64,000 nucleotides of DNA from an uncultured Poribacteria bacterium (GTDB lineage Bacteria; Poribacteria; WGA-4E; WGA-3G). The stretch is taken from assembly GCA_951812525.1 (NCBI GenBank), contig OX638316.1, forward strand, positions 2,970,506 through 3,034,505, given 5' to 3'. Shown here piece by piece: positions 9,275 to 18,646 of the stretch. The notes under the pieces were generated by a model, which did no database searches, was not told the DNA's origin, and was given only the letters and a program-made list of their open reading frames with translations. A program made the translations under genes and the position numbers. The first letter of the stretch is position 1. Each line of letters opens with the position of its first letter.

Positions 9275-12200
9275 TTGATAATGAAAACTAACAAATACTT
9301 TGCTTTAATTGTTTTGGCACTCGTGGGCTTAGGATTTGGAATAGCAGATGCACAAGTAGAGATCGCACAACAGGCGTATGGTATCTTTCAACAAAGCTGT
9401 CTTAACTGTCACGGACCACACGGTTCTTTTACAGAGCAGCTCATTATTGAGTCCGCACCCGATTTGATTGCTACTGGGGTCGTTGTGCCAGGAAATCCTG
9501 ATGCTTCTGAGTTCTATAAGCGACTCCTGGGACCGACCGCAAGTGGCGCACAGATGCCGTACCTTCAACCGGCGTTGTCCCCACAAGCGATTGCCACAAT
9601 TCGGCAATGGATTCAGGTAGGCGCACCTGATTGGGAGGTCCAGCACGATGTCAACTTCATTACACCTGATAAGATGCTCACTGCCATGCAGGATCATCTC
9701 AAGTCGCTAGATCCGTTTGACCGTCCCTCCGCACGTTATTTATCAATGACACACCTCTATAACGCTGGTGCCGGTCCAGAAGCACTCAGTGCCTATAGGA
9801 TTGCGCTCTCGAAACTCGTGAATAGTCTCTCTTGGGGGTTTGAGATTAGAAATCCTGAACCCATCGACGCGGAAGAGACCATCTTCTACATTGATCTGCG
9901 CGATTATGAATGGGATATCCGAGGCGACGCATGGACGCAGATTGAGGACGCATATCCGTACGCTATTGCGTTTGATCCCGTAAAACAATTCAGTCTGCTT
10001 GCCAAACTAACCTACCTGCGTGGAGAGATGGATTGTAGAGTGCCTTTTGTCCACATCGACTGGTTCCTTGCGACTGCGTCGTTACCACCGCTGTATCACG
10101 CTATTCTGGATTTACCAACAACGGATAGTGCGTTGGAGAGAGAACTGGGTATAGATGTTGCGAGAAATCTCCGAAGTGCACCCGGTGTGCGCGTTTGGCG
10201 TGCAGGACTCAACGATTCGGGTGTGTCGAATAATAACCGTGTTGTTGAACGGCACACATCAACTTATGGTGCGTATTGGAAGAGTTATGATTTTGCTGGC
10301 AGTATAGGGACACAGAATATCTTCACACATCCTCTATCTTTCACCCCTGACGGCGGTGAAGTTATCTTCAATCTGCCAAACGGTTTGCAGGCGTATTATA
10401 TCTCGGATGCACGCGGTAATCGAATAGATGTTGCGCCGACGGACATCGTTTCCAATCCTGCTGCGAGCGATCCGGCTGTTCGTAATGGACTGTCGTGTAT
10501 CGGTTGCCACACGGAAGGGATGAAGGATTTTGAAGATGGCGTTCGTTCTGTGATAGAACAGACGACGAACCCGTCTTACGACAAGGATCAAGCGTTGCGT
10601 CTGTATGTAGAAGAAGGTGTGATGAAATCCCTCCGAGATCAGGATACAGAGCGGTACAAGGCGGCATTGGAAGCGACAGGCGGCGTGTTTGGCGGTATTG
10701 AGCCGGTGCATCGCTTCTACGAGGAGTTTCATGAACCTGTTGATGCGGCGTATGCTGCTGCGTCGGTGGGTTTAGGCACTGAGGCGTTCCTTAAAGCGAT
10801 TCGTGAGATACCGAGTTTACAAAACTTGGGTTTGGCAGGACTGCTGAGTGGCGGTAATGTCCAACGGGATGCGTGGACATCTAACTTTAGTGAGATGGTT
10901 GCTTGCTTGCACCGTAATGATTGCTTGGTATCAACACCTACACCCACGCCGACACCGGTCGCGAGACCAACACCTACACCCAGTCCTAGTGCGCTGATTC
11001 CCGACGCAAACCTGTACACCGTGATTGCAGAGATACTCGGTAAGGCACCCGGGGACTCGATTAGAGAAGCCGATTTAGCGAGACTGACGCGTATTGATGC
11101 CGATGAAAAGGGTATAAGCGATTTGAGGGGTCTTGAACATGCAACGAGACTGGAGCGGATAGAATTCCGCCACAATGCGATATCCGATTTATCGCCACTG
11201 AAGGATTTAACACGACTGAATAACATCAAATTGCGCGGGAACAGAATAACCGACGTATCTCCACTTGCCGAGTTAACCAACGTAGACTGGCTGGGGCTTG
11301 AGGAGAACGCAATCACCGATTTATCCCCGCTGCGGAATTTGATAAAACTCAACGGAATAGGGATTAGCGGTAATCCTGTATCCGACGTGTCACCGCTCGC
11401 AAGTTTGGTTAGCTTAGAAGGGGTAGCTGCATGGAGCACACCTATTTCGGATTTCTCTCCCTTGTCAAGGTTACCCAGACTACGGTGGATAGAATTTGGC
11501 AATGATAGGTCTGTAACAAAAATTCCTTCTTTAAAGGGATTAAGAACACTGAGACGACTGGAAATCCGCGGCACCGGCATTTCAGACCTCTCCTCATTAG
11601 CGGAATTCACACAACTAGAGTGGTTAGAATTAGTTGATAACTTGATATCAGATGTGTCCCCGTTAGTGAAACTGAAAAATTTGGAAACGCTGAATCTTGA
11701 TGCCAACCTCATATCCGACCCATCACCGCTCGCGCAACTAACAGACTTGGAAGTGCTGTATCTTGAAAACAACGTTATATCGGATGTGTCGTCTCTCGCT
11801 AGGTTCAGAAACTTGGATCGGCTTGACCTCCGCAACAACGCCGTAACCGACTTTTCGCCTTTAGATGCATTACCCCAGGAGACTTTTGTTCGGATGGACG
11901 GCAATCCAGGTTTCCCGACAGGTGGCCCGAAGATAACGGGACCTTGGTTGTGGGCAATAGTTCCAGGGACACGTCTTGAGGACGACGTAGATTTTCTGGC
12001 ACTGGCGACCAACGACGCAGCAACGGAATTAAAGGTATCTACCAACGGGGCGACGGAAGGAAAGGCTGTTGGAAGAAGTACCTGGACGCTTCATCGGCTT
12101 TCTTCCAGCGGTGGTGATAACATAAACCGGATGACAGCTGCCCTCGGCTGGGGATCACGTGAAGAGATATATGACCATATCGTCTACGGTTCAGTCGTCT

Positions 12201-13504
12201 TGGACTCACCAGAAGAACAGCAGACAACAATGTTCGTCGGTAGCGATGATGCAGTCAAAGTTTGGCTCAACGGTGAAGAGGTTCACAGGGCATTCGTTGC
12301 CCGTGGTGCTGACGATTACCAAGACTTCTTTTCTGTCACTCTGAAACAGGGGAGAAATGTCCTGTTAGTCGCACTTGATAACCACGGTCATGGTGGGTTC
12401 AGCGGTTTCTTTGGGTTTGCGCGGGACGCTAGGTATGAAGTGTTCCAACCCGGTATCAATTTTTCCTTTTCTATGGATGTGCCGGAAGTTGAAGTTGGTA
12501 ATACCTTCACTGTACATCTGAGGACGGAAAACATTGACGATTTGGCAGGTTTGCAAACTGATATTGTGTTCAATCCCTCAGTCTTAACAGCACTCAGCGT
12601 GACCGAAGGTGATTTCTTGAGTCAAGATGGTGGTCGCACCTTCTTTGAGAAAGGCACGATTAATAACACCGCCGGTAAGATTACCGGTGTAAGAATAGTG
12701 CAGCTCACCAAAGGCGATATGGATAGACACGGGACGCTGCTTTCGGTAAGATTCAGAGCTGTTAGGAATGGGGAAAGCCAATTAACAGTGGATAACTTCC
12801 AAGCCGGTTCTCGCAGGGGTGATAAGATTAATGCTTCTCCTTCGGAGACAACTATTGTTGTTGGCGGCGACGCCAGTGCTGTATCGGCATCGGACGTGAA
12901 CGGAGATGGCGTTACAAATATTCTGGATATGGTTTTTGTTGCTCAGTATTTCGGAAGACCGGCGTCTCGGAACTTGCGGGCTGACGTAAATGGTGATGGC
13001 ACTATCAATATCTTAGACCTAATTGTTGTAGCACAGGATTTGGGTGCGTCAAGCGCGGCAGCACCCGCCAATGTTGCTGTAGACGGCTTGAAATTGGATC
13101 CTGCAACAATTCAGGCGTGGATAGCACGGGCGCAGGCTGAAGACGACGGCTCCATCGCCTTCCGTCAAGGCATCGCAAACCTTGAGCGACTTTTAGCATC
13201 TATTGTTCCCGAGGAGACCATTCTATTTCACAACTATCCCAATCCGTTCAACCCGGAGACGTGGATACCGTATCAACTCGCTGAATCAGCCGAGGTCACG
13301 GTTCATATCTACGCTGCGAGTGGTGTATTGGTTCGGACACTGGCGTTGGGACATCAGACTGCTGGTATTTATCAGAGTCGGAGTCGCGCTGTGTATTGGG
13401 ATGGTAAAAATGAGGTAGGCGAGTCGGTCGCGAGTGGTATCTATTTCTATGCGTTTACTGCTGGCGATTTCGCTGCTACCCGCAAGATGTTGATACGGAA
13501 GTAG
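9275..13504 (+). CDS. Giant secreted mosaic: haem motifs, LRR, cohesin-like, dockerin and T9SS-type C-terminal domain
   Basis: A 1409-residue exported protein. The signal peptide ends near 'GIADAQ' (residue 27). A planctomycete-like cytochrome c domain carries C42-x-x-C45-H46 ('CLNCHGPHG'), and a second CxxCH motif lies at 408-412 ('CIGCHTEG'). A Thr/Pro linker (553-571) leads to an internalin-like LRR block (573-880). Then come a PA14-like beta-sandwich (about 880-1050), a cohesin-like domain ('FTVHLRTENIDDLAGLQTDI', about 1060-1190), two dockerin repeats ('DVNGDGVTNILDMVFVA', 'DVNGDGTINILDLIVVA', about 1205-1258) and the 'NYPNPFNPETWIPYQL' C-terminal domain. The LRR to C-terminus matches the upstream gene in order; haem and cohesin parts are extra. 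The start could also be ATG 9281. Electron transfer or sensing at the cell surface is possible but not shown. Confidence 0.88.
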   Translation: MIMKTNKYFALIVLALVGLGFGIADAQVEIAQQAYGIFQQSCLNCHGPHGSFTEQLIIESAPDLIATGVVVPGNPDASEFYKRLLGPTASGAQMPYLQPALSPQAIATIRQWIQVGAPDWEVQHDVNFITPDKMLTAMQDHLKSLDPFDRPSARYLSMTHLYNAGAGPEALSAYRIALSKLVNSLSWGFEIRNPEPIDAEETIFYIDLRDYEWDIRGDAWTQIEDAYPYAIAFDPVKQFSLLAKLTYLRGEMDCRVPFVHIDWFLATASLPPLYHAILDLPTTDSALERELGIDVARNLRSAPGVRVWRAGLNDSGVSNNNRVVERHTSTYGAYWKSYDFAGSIGTQNIFTHPLSFTPDGGEVIFNLPNGLQAYYISDARGNRIDVAPTDIVSNPAASDPAVRNGLSCIGCHTEGMKDFEDGVRSVIEQTTNPSYDKDQALRLYVEEGVMKSLRDQDTERYKAALEATGGVFGGIEPVHRFYEEFHEPVDAAYAAASVGLGTEAFLKAIREIPSLQNLGLAGLLSGGNVQRDAWTSNFSEMVACLHRNDCLVSTPTPTPTPVARPTPTPSPSALIPDANLYTVIAEILGKAPGDSIREADLARLTRIDADEKGISDLRGLEHATRLERIEFRHNAISDLSPLKDLTRLNNIKLRGNRITDVSPLAELTNVDWLGLEENAITDLSPLRNLIKLNGIGISGNPVSDVSPLASLVSLEGVAAWSTPISDFSPLSRLPRLRWIEFGNDRSVTKIPSLKGLRTLRRLEIRGTGISDLSSLAEFTQLEWLELVDNLISDVSPLVKLKNLETLNLDANLISDPSPLAQLTDLEVLYLENNVISDVSSLARFRNLDRLDLRNNAVTDFSPLDALPQETFVRMDGNPGFPTGGPKITGPWLWAIVPGTRLEDDVDFLALATNDAATELKVSTNGATEGKAVGRSTWTLHRLSSSGGDNINRMTAALGWGSREEIYDHIVYGSVVLDSPEEQQTTMFVGSDDAVKVWLNGEEVHRAFVARGADDYQDFFSVTLKQGRNVLLVALDNHGHGGFSGFFGFARDARYEVFQPGINFSFSMDVPEVEVGNTFTVHLRTENIDDLAGLQTDIVFNPSVLTALSVTEGDFLSQDGGRTFFEKGTINNTAGKITGVRIVQLTKGDMDRHGTLLSVRFRAVRNGESQLTVDNFQAGSRRGDKINASPSETTIVVGGDASAVSASDVNGDGVTNILDMVFVAQYFGRPASRNLRADVNGDGTINILDLIVVAQDLGASSAAAPANVAVDGLKLDPATIQAWIARAQAEDDGSIAFRQGIANLERLLASIVPEETILFHNYPNPFNPETWIPYQLAESAEVTVHIYAASGVLVRTLALGHQTAGIYQSRSRAVYWDGKNEVGESVASGIYFYAFTAGDFAATRKMLIRK

Positions 13505-13514
13505 ATGTAACAAA

Positions 13515-13545
13515 AGATAGGCGCGCTTAAAAAGCGCGCCTATCT
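13515..13545. terminator. Strong bidirectional terminator between convergent genes
   Basis: A perfect inverted repeat, AGATAGGCGCGCTT - loop - AAGCGCGCCTATCT, just after the stop at 13504 and before the convergent gene ending at 13571. It is followed by AATTT on the plus strand and TTTTGTTAC on the minus strand, so it can serve both directions. Confidence 0.85.
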
Positions 13546-13570
13546 AATTTGGGGCGTTGTATTCCGTTCT

Positions 13571-13936
13571 TTACGTGTCACTATAGTAGCCGAGGAAAGC
13601 GAGGTCACGTAAACCGCGGAAAAGCTGGCGGCGGATTCCGATACGGCTCCGCGCCCAACCCTCTATGTAGTTTACGGCATCACTCGGGTCGAGGTGTGTG
13701 AAGAGACGCAATTTTCCAATGAAAAGAGGAGGACTCCATTGGAATAGGTGGATTCCCAAACGGATCCGGGTCCGCAAAGGTTTGGGTAGCTGCTGGACGA
13801 ACGCGTCTATCGTGATAACCGATACATCTAGTTCTGCGTCATTTGAGATTCCGACCATATACGCACACAAGGATTCGAGAATATCGTGTTCGGCTTGCGT
13901 GAAAAAGTAAGTAGCCTGTGGCGTTTTTCTAAACAT
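13571..13936 (-). CDS. Small protein, possibly gluconate 2-dehydrogenase subunit 3-like
   Basis: A 121-residue protein that starts inside the upstream sugar-isomerase gene (8-base overlap), which argues for cotranslation. Visible features are 'YFFTQAEHDILESLCAYMVG' at the N-terminus and 'FRGLRDLAFLGYYSDT' at the very end. Both are reminiscent of the small subunit of membrane-bound GMC-type dehydrogenases (gluconate 2-dehydrogenase subunit 3) or the N-terminal region fused to some GMC oxidases. No GMC flavoprotein lies next to it here, so the match is only a suggestion. No signal peptide is obvious. It ends close to the bidirectional terminator. Confidence 0.7.
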   Translation of the reverse strand: MFRKTPQATYFFTQAEHDILESLCAYMVGISNDAELDVSVITIDAFVQQLPKPLRTRIRLGIHLFQWSPPLFIGKLRLFTHLDPSDAVNYIEGWARSRIGIRRQLFRGLRDLAFLGYYSDT

Positions 13937-14852
13937 CGGCTTTCTCGCTTGATGCCGATAAGGATGCGCACAATTCTCGTGCCTCTACCACGAGCTCTGC
14001 TTCACAATGACGGATTTCCAGAACCTTCAGGACATCCGCAGGTAGCTGCGCGAAGATGTCGTCCCATTCGAGGTCGCCGGTCCCTGGCGGGTGATACGCC
14101 TCAAGTCCTCGCAGATCGTGCAGATTCACACCGGCGAGGTGTTCCGAATATTGTGCAAGCCATTTATCTGACCAGCATACGCCAAGTTTCTCCTGCCGTG
14201 CCGCATGCCCAATGTCGTGCCAGTACCGCATTGGGCTTCCGTAAAATTCTTCAAAAAGTAGCTCAATTTCGTCAAAATTCGGGATTTGGTAGTAATGCGG
14301 ACGATTTTCGATGGCGATACAGAGTTCCATACGCAACGCACGTTCGTTGAGTTCGTCAAGGCTCCGTAGGACCGCATCCCGGTGTTTCTCTTCTTTACGC
14401 TTTCGCCATTCCGTGGCTTCTGTCACTTTCTGGTGAAAAGCTTCAAACTCACGCTCACCGTAATTGTAAAGATCAACCATCAGGTATGACCGATCGTAAG
14501 TATCGACTTCACCGAGGTGTAGAACCACGATTGGCGTTTCCAATTCAGCAGCAAGCTCCATCGTTTGGATGGTGCGTCGGACTGCTTCCTTGCGTTCGTC
14601 AGCATTGAGACTGGAAAGTAGAATTTTGTCCTGCTCTGCCGCTGCCTGTGAGGTTCCCGGGAGGATGGGGCAAAAGTTGTGGATGGAGCAAGGCGGATTT
14701 ACATGGAGATACGGTTTGAGTTGTTCGACCTGATCCAGTGTGAGATGTCTGCTCAGTTCGAGTTTCTCAAAACCGAGGTCTTTGAGTTCATCGAACAGTG
14801 CAGCACCGTCTGGCTGTTTCAAGGCGTTCCACATTGTTGAAATTGCTAACAT
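13929..14852 (-). CDS. Sugar phosphate isomerase/epimerase-like TIM-barrel protein
   Basis: A 307-residue protein of the xylose isomerase-like / AP endonuclease 2 TIM-barrel superfamily. The pattern 'LSRHLTLDQVEQLKPYL' near the start, 'VVLHLGEV' (about residue 115), 'CIAIENRPHYYQIPN' (about 180) and 'MRYWHDIGHAARQE' (about 215) give the His, Glu and Asp metal ligands typical of the family. 'GVNLHDLRG' and 'HPPGTGDLEWDDIF' complete the barrel. Members act on sugars, inositols or sugar phosphates; the substrate cannot be told. It lies 98 bases after purN and overlaps the next gene by 8 bases. The start lacks a clear SD. Confidence 0.82.
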   Translation of the reverse strand: MLAISTMWNALKQPDGAALFDELKDLGFEKLELSRHLTLDQVEQLKPYLHVNPPCSIHNFCPILPGTSQAAAEQDKILLSSLNADERKEAVRRTIQTMELAAELETPIVVLHLGEVDTYDRSYLMVDLYNYGEREFEAFHQKVTEATEWRKRKEEKHRDAVLRSLDELNERALRMELCIAIENRPHYYQIPNFDEIELLFEEFYGSPMRYWHDIGHAARQEKLGVCWSDKWLAQYSEHLAGVNLHDLRGLEAYHPPGTGDLEWDDIFAQLPADVLKVLEIRHCEAELVVEARELCASLSASSEKADV

Positions 14853-14950
14853 TTTATTGGCGTAAAAGTATATCTAACTGCCATCTACTGAATGCCGATT
14901 ACTGAGAACCGACGGCTATTAAGAAGTGTGAAGCACACAATGTATGCCTG

Positions 14951-15553
14951 CTACTGTACTATTATCTTCCGTCCTTTGACTTTTAGTTTTCCTTGTGCAT
15001 ACCACTTAATCACTTCGGGGTAGAGTTTGTGTTCTTCGACTTGGATGCGGTTGTGTAAACTCTCTTCATCGTCCGTATCCAAAACAGGGACAGCTGCTTG
15101 TGCAATGATCGGACCAGAGTCAACACCTTCGTCAACAAAATGAACGGTAACGCCTGCGATTTTTACACCGTATGCTAATGTATCGGCGACAGGATGCGCG
15201 CCTGGAAATGCCGGTAAGAGCGTGGGATGGACGTTAATAATCCGATTCTGGTATTTTCGGACGAAGGGAGGTTGGAACAGTTTCATGAAGCCTGCGAGAA
15301 CAATCAGTTCCGCCGCATAATGTTCGATAACACTTGAAATTTCTGTGTCAAAATCGACGCGATTCTCAAAATCTTGGGTTCTAACAACCTGCGTCGGTAT
15401 ACCGGCGCGTTCAGCACGTGTGAGTGCGTACGCTTTCTGTCGGTCGCTAATCACAACTGCAATGTCAATACCACTTGTGCCATCTTGATGTAGTTGCTCA
15501 ATCAAGGTTTGAAGATTCGTTCCGCTCCCTGAAACGAGGACTGCGATTTTCAA
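14951..15553 (-). CDS. purN: Phosphoribosylglycinamide formyltransferase PurN
   Basis: A 200-residue GAR transformylase that adds the formyl group of 10-formyl-tetrahydrofolate to GAR in purine synthesis. The N-terminal 'IAVLVSGSGTNLQTLIEQL' binds phosphate. 'NVHPTLLPAFPGAHPVADTLAYG' contains the catalytic His and nearby residues, and 'GVTVHFVDEGVDSGPIIAQ' contains the catalytic Asp. I place the start at TTG 15553, since AAAGGA lies 6 bases upstream, the product then begins 'LKIAVLVSGSG' like other PurN proteins, and the frame no longer overlaps the previous gene (stop at 15564). A longer in-frame version to 15619 would add an unrelated leader. It is an unusual passenger behind a sigma / anti-sigma / VWA group. 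Confidence 0.93.
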   Translation of the reverse strand: MKIAVLVSGSGTNLQTLIEQLHQDGTSGIDIAVVISDRQKAYALTRAERAGIPTQVVRTQDFENRVDFDTEISSVIEHYAAELIVLAGFMKLFQPPFVRKYQNRIINVHPTLLPAFPGAHPVADTLAYGVKIAGVTVHFVDEGVDSGPIIAQAAVPVLDTDDEESLHNRIQVEEHKLYPEVIKWYAQGKLKVKGRKIIVQ

Positions 15554-15563
15554 TTCAGATCCT

Positions 15564-17342
15564 TTACCAATACAAATTTTTTGTTGTGTGTCCTTCTGGG
15601 ATAGGCACCCAGATGCCACCTGTTTTGTTCGCTACTTGCTGCTGGAAATCGTCGTAAGTGCCAACGACACTGACCAGAATATGCTTCTGCTGTAACATTT
15701 GGATGATTGCGAGTGGCGAGTATTCACCGGCTGCGGGTTCATCTGTAATCAGGATAAAATAGGGCTGTGCATTCGGACGGAGTTTCAACCGCCGTAACCC
15801 CTCTGCGACAGCATCTAATAACATTTCATCTTCTTGGCACGGCAGTTCAACGATTTTCCGAATCTGTTTCAGCGTCTGTGGCGGATTAAAAACGTTTACT
15901 ATGTTCACAGATGCACGCGACCGGAAGCGCACCACACCTATCTGATAGTCTATGAGGGCATTATCCCAATCACGGACGATGAGGTTGAGCTGCTGCAGGA
16001 AATGTGGCAGTTTTTGGTCCATGCTTTTGCTGCTATCAACAAACAGAACAACGTCAACTGGGGTCTTACCGCTCAGTTGGAGTGCCGCATCGCCGACTTT
16101 TGTAACATCTGCCCATTGCGCTTGACGTAGCGACGCTGCTTTGCTGCGCGGTGTCTTTTGCACGATGCGTCGCTGTGCCATCTGTCTCTGCGGTTGTTGC
16201 TGTTCTTCGGGAATAATATGCCACTTGCCACCCGTCGCAATGGCGAGTTTCTGGTGTTCATCAAGCGGAAGTCCAAGGACGTTCGCATAGACACCGAACT
16301 CACGGCAATACGCGATTACGTCTTCCACCTCTAACCCGTCCCGACTTGTGAAAGGTTCATCGGTAACAAGAATAAAGTGCCTTTTAGATGTGGCGCGGAA
16401 TCGGAGTTCTTTAACAGTCTGTACAATAGCGTCTAGGGCATTTTCATCCTGATGGACGGTTATTTCTTGAAGGGTGCGTTTGTATTCTGTGAAGCTCTTT
16501 GTTAGCTGGACAACTCTGATTCTGTTTCGGTTTTTCTGCGCCCAGAATTCTGTTACACCGAGGGCATAGTCTATTTTCGAGGCTTTGTATACGTCTACCA
16601 TCTCCTTGAGGTGTTCGACGACGGCTTTGATATTGTCGCGCATACTACCGCTGGCATCTATAACGAAAACGACATCGATGGGACCACCGTCGCTTGTTTC
16701 AACAATCTCCTGTGCCAGTTTTTGCATCAATCTTGGAAACGAAACGTTCGGCAGTTCCTTCCGTTTTTCGCGAATCTCTGCCAATTGTGCAGGCGTAAAA
16801 CTTACCTCTTCTTCGATCATTTTGATGGGTGCTATCTCTGATGTGCGTTGCATTCTCGGCGGGCCTGGACGTTTCGCACCGACTGTTGTGTTTCCGGCCG
16901 GACTTGCGGTTTCCGTTTTCGACAAACTTCCTTTAATGTCTTGAAGCGTGCGGACCGTGGTGCTAACATCGCCTAAGTTCTTTTTCGACAGGTCAAGCGA
17001 TTCTGAAGGTTCGTCTGTTTCTAGTTCGGGTTGCAAACTACGACCTAAAGCAGGACGCGGTGTTTCAGTCGTTACTGAGACTGGTGCTGCCAGAGATGGC
17101 AGGGACTCACCAGTACCGACCTGCGGTACCAATTCACGTGTAGGCGCGCGAAAGCGAGGGGTAGCCTTTTTCAGCGATGGTTTCGGTTTGACACTGTTTT
17201 CCGCTGAGATCAGATCCACCGCGAAGTTTGCCTTCTCCGACGCTATGGGCTGGTTCTGCACCGCGATGTAGAACGCTGTGATAAAAAAGAAGAGATGGAA
17301 TATAAGCGAAAATAATAACGCTTTCCGAGTTACCGATTTCAT
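15564..17342 (-). CDS. Membrane-anchored protein with two von Willebrand factor A domains
   Basis: A 592-residue protein. One N-terminal transmembrane segment (about 8-28, 'ALLFSLIFHLFFFITAFYIAV') resembles the anchor of TonB-like proteins. A Pro/Ser/Thr-rich spacer follows to about 215. VWA domain 1 has 'VVFVIDASGSMRDNIK' and VWA domain 2 (from about 415) has 'VVLFVDSSKSMDQKL', both with the D-x-S-x-S part of a MIDAS metal site. The two domains align with each other, suggesting internal duplication. The spacer and domains would face the periplasm. It lies 47 bases after the anti-sigma factor gene. A link with envelope stress sensing is inferred from context only. Confidence 0.85.
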   Translation of the reverse strand: MKSVTRKALLFSLIFHLFFFITAFYIAVQNQPIASEKANFAVDLISAENSVKPKPSLKKATPRFRAPTRELVPQVGTGESLPSLAAPVSVTTETPRPALGRSLQPELETDEPSESLDLSKKNLGDVSTTVRTLQDIKGSLSKTETASPAGNTTVGAKRPGPPRMQRTSEIAPIKMIEEEVSFTPAQLAEIREKRKELPNVSFPRLMQKLAQEIVETSDGGPIDVVFVIDASGSMRDNIKAVVEHLKEMVDVYKASKIDYALGVTEFWAQKNRNRIRVVQLTKSFTEYKRTLQEITVHQDENALDAIVQTVKELRFRATSKRHFILVTDEPFTSRDGLEVEDVIAYCREFGVYANVLGLPLDEHQKLAIATGGKWHIIPEEQQQPQRQMAQRRIVQKTPRSKAASLRQAQWADVTKVGDAALQLSGKTPVDVVLFVDSSKSMDQKLPHFLQQLNLIVRDWDNALIDYQIGVVRFRSRASVNIVNVFNPPQTLKQIRKIVELPCQEDEMLLDAVAEGLRRLKLRPNAQPYFILITDEPAAGEYSPLAIIQMLQQKHILVSVVGTYDDFQQQVANKTGGIWVPIPEGHTTKNLYW

Positions 17343-17389
17343 GTTTTGGGTCGCCAGTGGGTAATGGACAAAGTTTGTCTATCACCCGG

Positions 17390-17992
17390 TTACTTCCGGT
17401 GAAGAGCGGTCGTAAGTAAACGCTTAGGCGGTTCAGGACGAATGACCTCGAATGATATTAACTTTTCGCCGTGCAGGTCATTTGACTGCTTCCATGCGTG
17501 CGCCGACTGTCCGAATCTGTCACTATCGGGTGAGTAGAGCGTGACACCAACCATCGTGAAGACGCAGAAGGTCAAGGCGAATATGTAGATTGGGCTCCGC
17601 GTCTGAATGTTGTGGCGAAGTTTGTAAGCCAATATTGAGGTGTGGCGCATCCATCGAAGAGGGGGCTCAATATATCGCGCGACACGCGACCAGAACGACT
17701 CTTGCTGTCGCTGGTGTTGCGTCATCTCTGACGCACGTACCATAACGCTTGCTAAAAAGTCAGCAGAGGTCTCTACTTCTCCGCCTTGGCGTAGGAATTT
17801 GTCAGTTGTTTGCAACCGTTGTACGTACTCGGCACAGGTCTGGCATTTTTTCAGGTGCTGTTGGATGAGATAGCGTTTCCATGTCGGCAATTCTTTATCT
17901 ATGTAGGCTGACAACTCATCTGCACTCGCAATTTGTGCTTCGCATTCTGTGTTGTATAAATTTGGGAATTCGGTGTGTTTATATTTTCGCAT
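17390..17992 (-). CDS. Zinc-finger anti-sigma factor (membrane-bound)
   Basis: A 200-residue protein whose N-terminal cytoplasmic part has the anti-sigma zinc-binding motif H-x3-C-x2-C ('IQQHLKKCQTCAEYVQRL', about residues 44-61), preceded by 'LSAYIDKELPTWKRY'. One transmembrane helix is visible near 137-156 ('YIFALTFCVFTMVGVTLYS') with a short periplasmic tail. Its start overlaps the end of the ECF sigma gene by 14 bases, the usual arrangement for a sigma / anti-sigma pair. SD GGGAGG precedes the ATG. It probably holds the partner sigma at the membrane until a signal releases it. Confidence 0.9.
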   Translation of the reverse strand: MRKYKHTEFPNLYNTECEAQIASADELSAYIDKELPTWKRYLIQQHLKKCQTCAEYVQRLQTTDKFLRQGGEVETSADFLASVMVRASEMTQHQRQQESFWSRVARYIEPPLRWMRHTSILAYKLRHNIQTRSPIYIFALTFCVFTMVGVTLYSPDSDRFGQSAHAWKQSNDLHGEKLISFEVIRPEPPKRLLTTALHRK

Positions 17993-18581
17993 TGATATTT
18001 TCCTCCCCTATTCCCGCTTTGATGAGCAGCTTTTTCATTTTTTGTCGAGCGCGGTGAATCAGTGCTTTCACGGCACCTACCGAGCATCCGAGAATTTCTG
18101 AGACCTCTTCATAGCGCAAGTCTTGGTAGGTGACGAGTGTTAGTGCCACCCGTTGATTTTCTGGTAATTGCGCGAGTGCTTTGCGAATAATTTGCCGCTG
18201 TTCTTTTTTCTCTAACAGCACATCGGGCATGTGGCGTGTATCTCGCATTATGTCTGTATGGTAGACGTCTTCGCCTTCCTCAACGAGATCTTCAAGGTAG
18301 TACGTATTCCGTCGCGATCTGTTTCGGACCTCGTTTCGACACAAATTAGTGGCGATAGTGTAAAGCCAGCTTTTGAACGACGCTGTCGGTTCATAACGAC
18401 TTGCGCTTTTGAAGACCCGTAGAAATGTTTCCTGAGAGAGATCTTCGGCGCGGTGATAGTCGTTGACAGCGCGGTGAATGTAGTTAATCAACGGGTTTTG
18501 ATAGCGTCGTACCAGCAACTCGAATGCACTCATATCACCTTTACGGCATTTCATCATTAAGTCTTCATCTGAAACAAACAT
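17979..18581 (-). CDS. ECF RNA polymerase sigma factor (RpoE-like)
   Basis: A 200-residue sigma-70 family ECF factor. Region 2 'AFELLVRRYQNPLINYIHRAVNDYHRAEDLSQETFLRVFKS' has the core-binding and -10 recognition parts. Region 4 'LPENQRVALTLVTYQDLRYEEVSEILGCSVGAVKALIHRARQKMKK' is the -35 helix-turn-helix. I chose ATG 18581 ('MFVSDEDLMMKC'), with GGAG 7 bases upstream, over an in-frame GTG at 18608. The overlapping anti-sigma gene strongly supports the assignment. The region between sigma 2 and 4 is a normal linker. Confidence 0.93.
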   Translation of the reverse strand: MFVSDEDLMMKCRKGDMSAFELLVRRYQNPLINYIHRAVNDYHRAEDLSQETFLRVFKSASRYEPTASFKSWLYTIATNLCRNEVRNRSRRNTYYLEDLVEEGEDVYHTDIMRDTRHMPDVLLEKKEQRQIIRKALAQLPENQRVALTLVTYQDLRYEEVSEILGCSVGAVKALIHRARQKMKKLLIKAGIGEENINAKI

Positions 18582-18646
18582 GATGTTCTCCGTGATGGCT
18601 GCTGACACCGTGAAATACCTCGTAGTTTTCTTGCTTGACGGTCGTT

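Noticed and set aside
10729-12045. A 438-codon minus-strand frame opposite the LRR region of the 1409-aa gene
   Set aside because: Its Ser/Asp-rich repeats are the complement of the repeated LRR codons. The plus-strand frame has clear domains.
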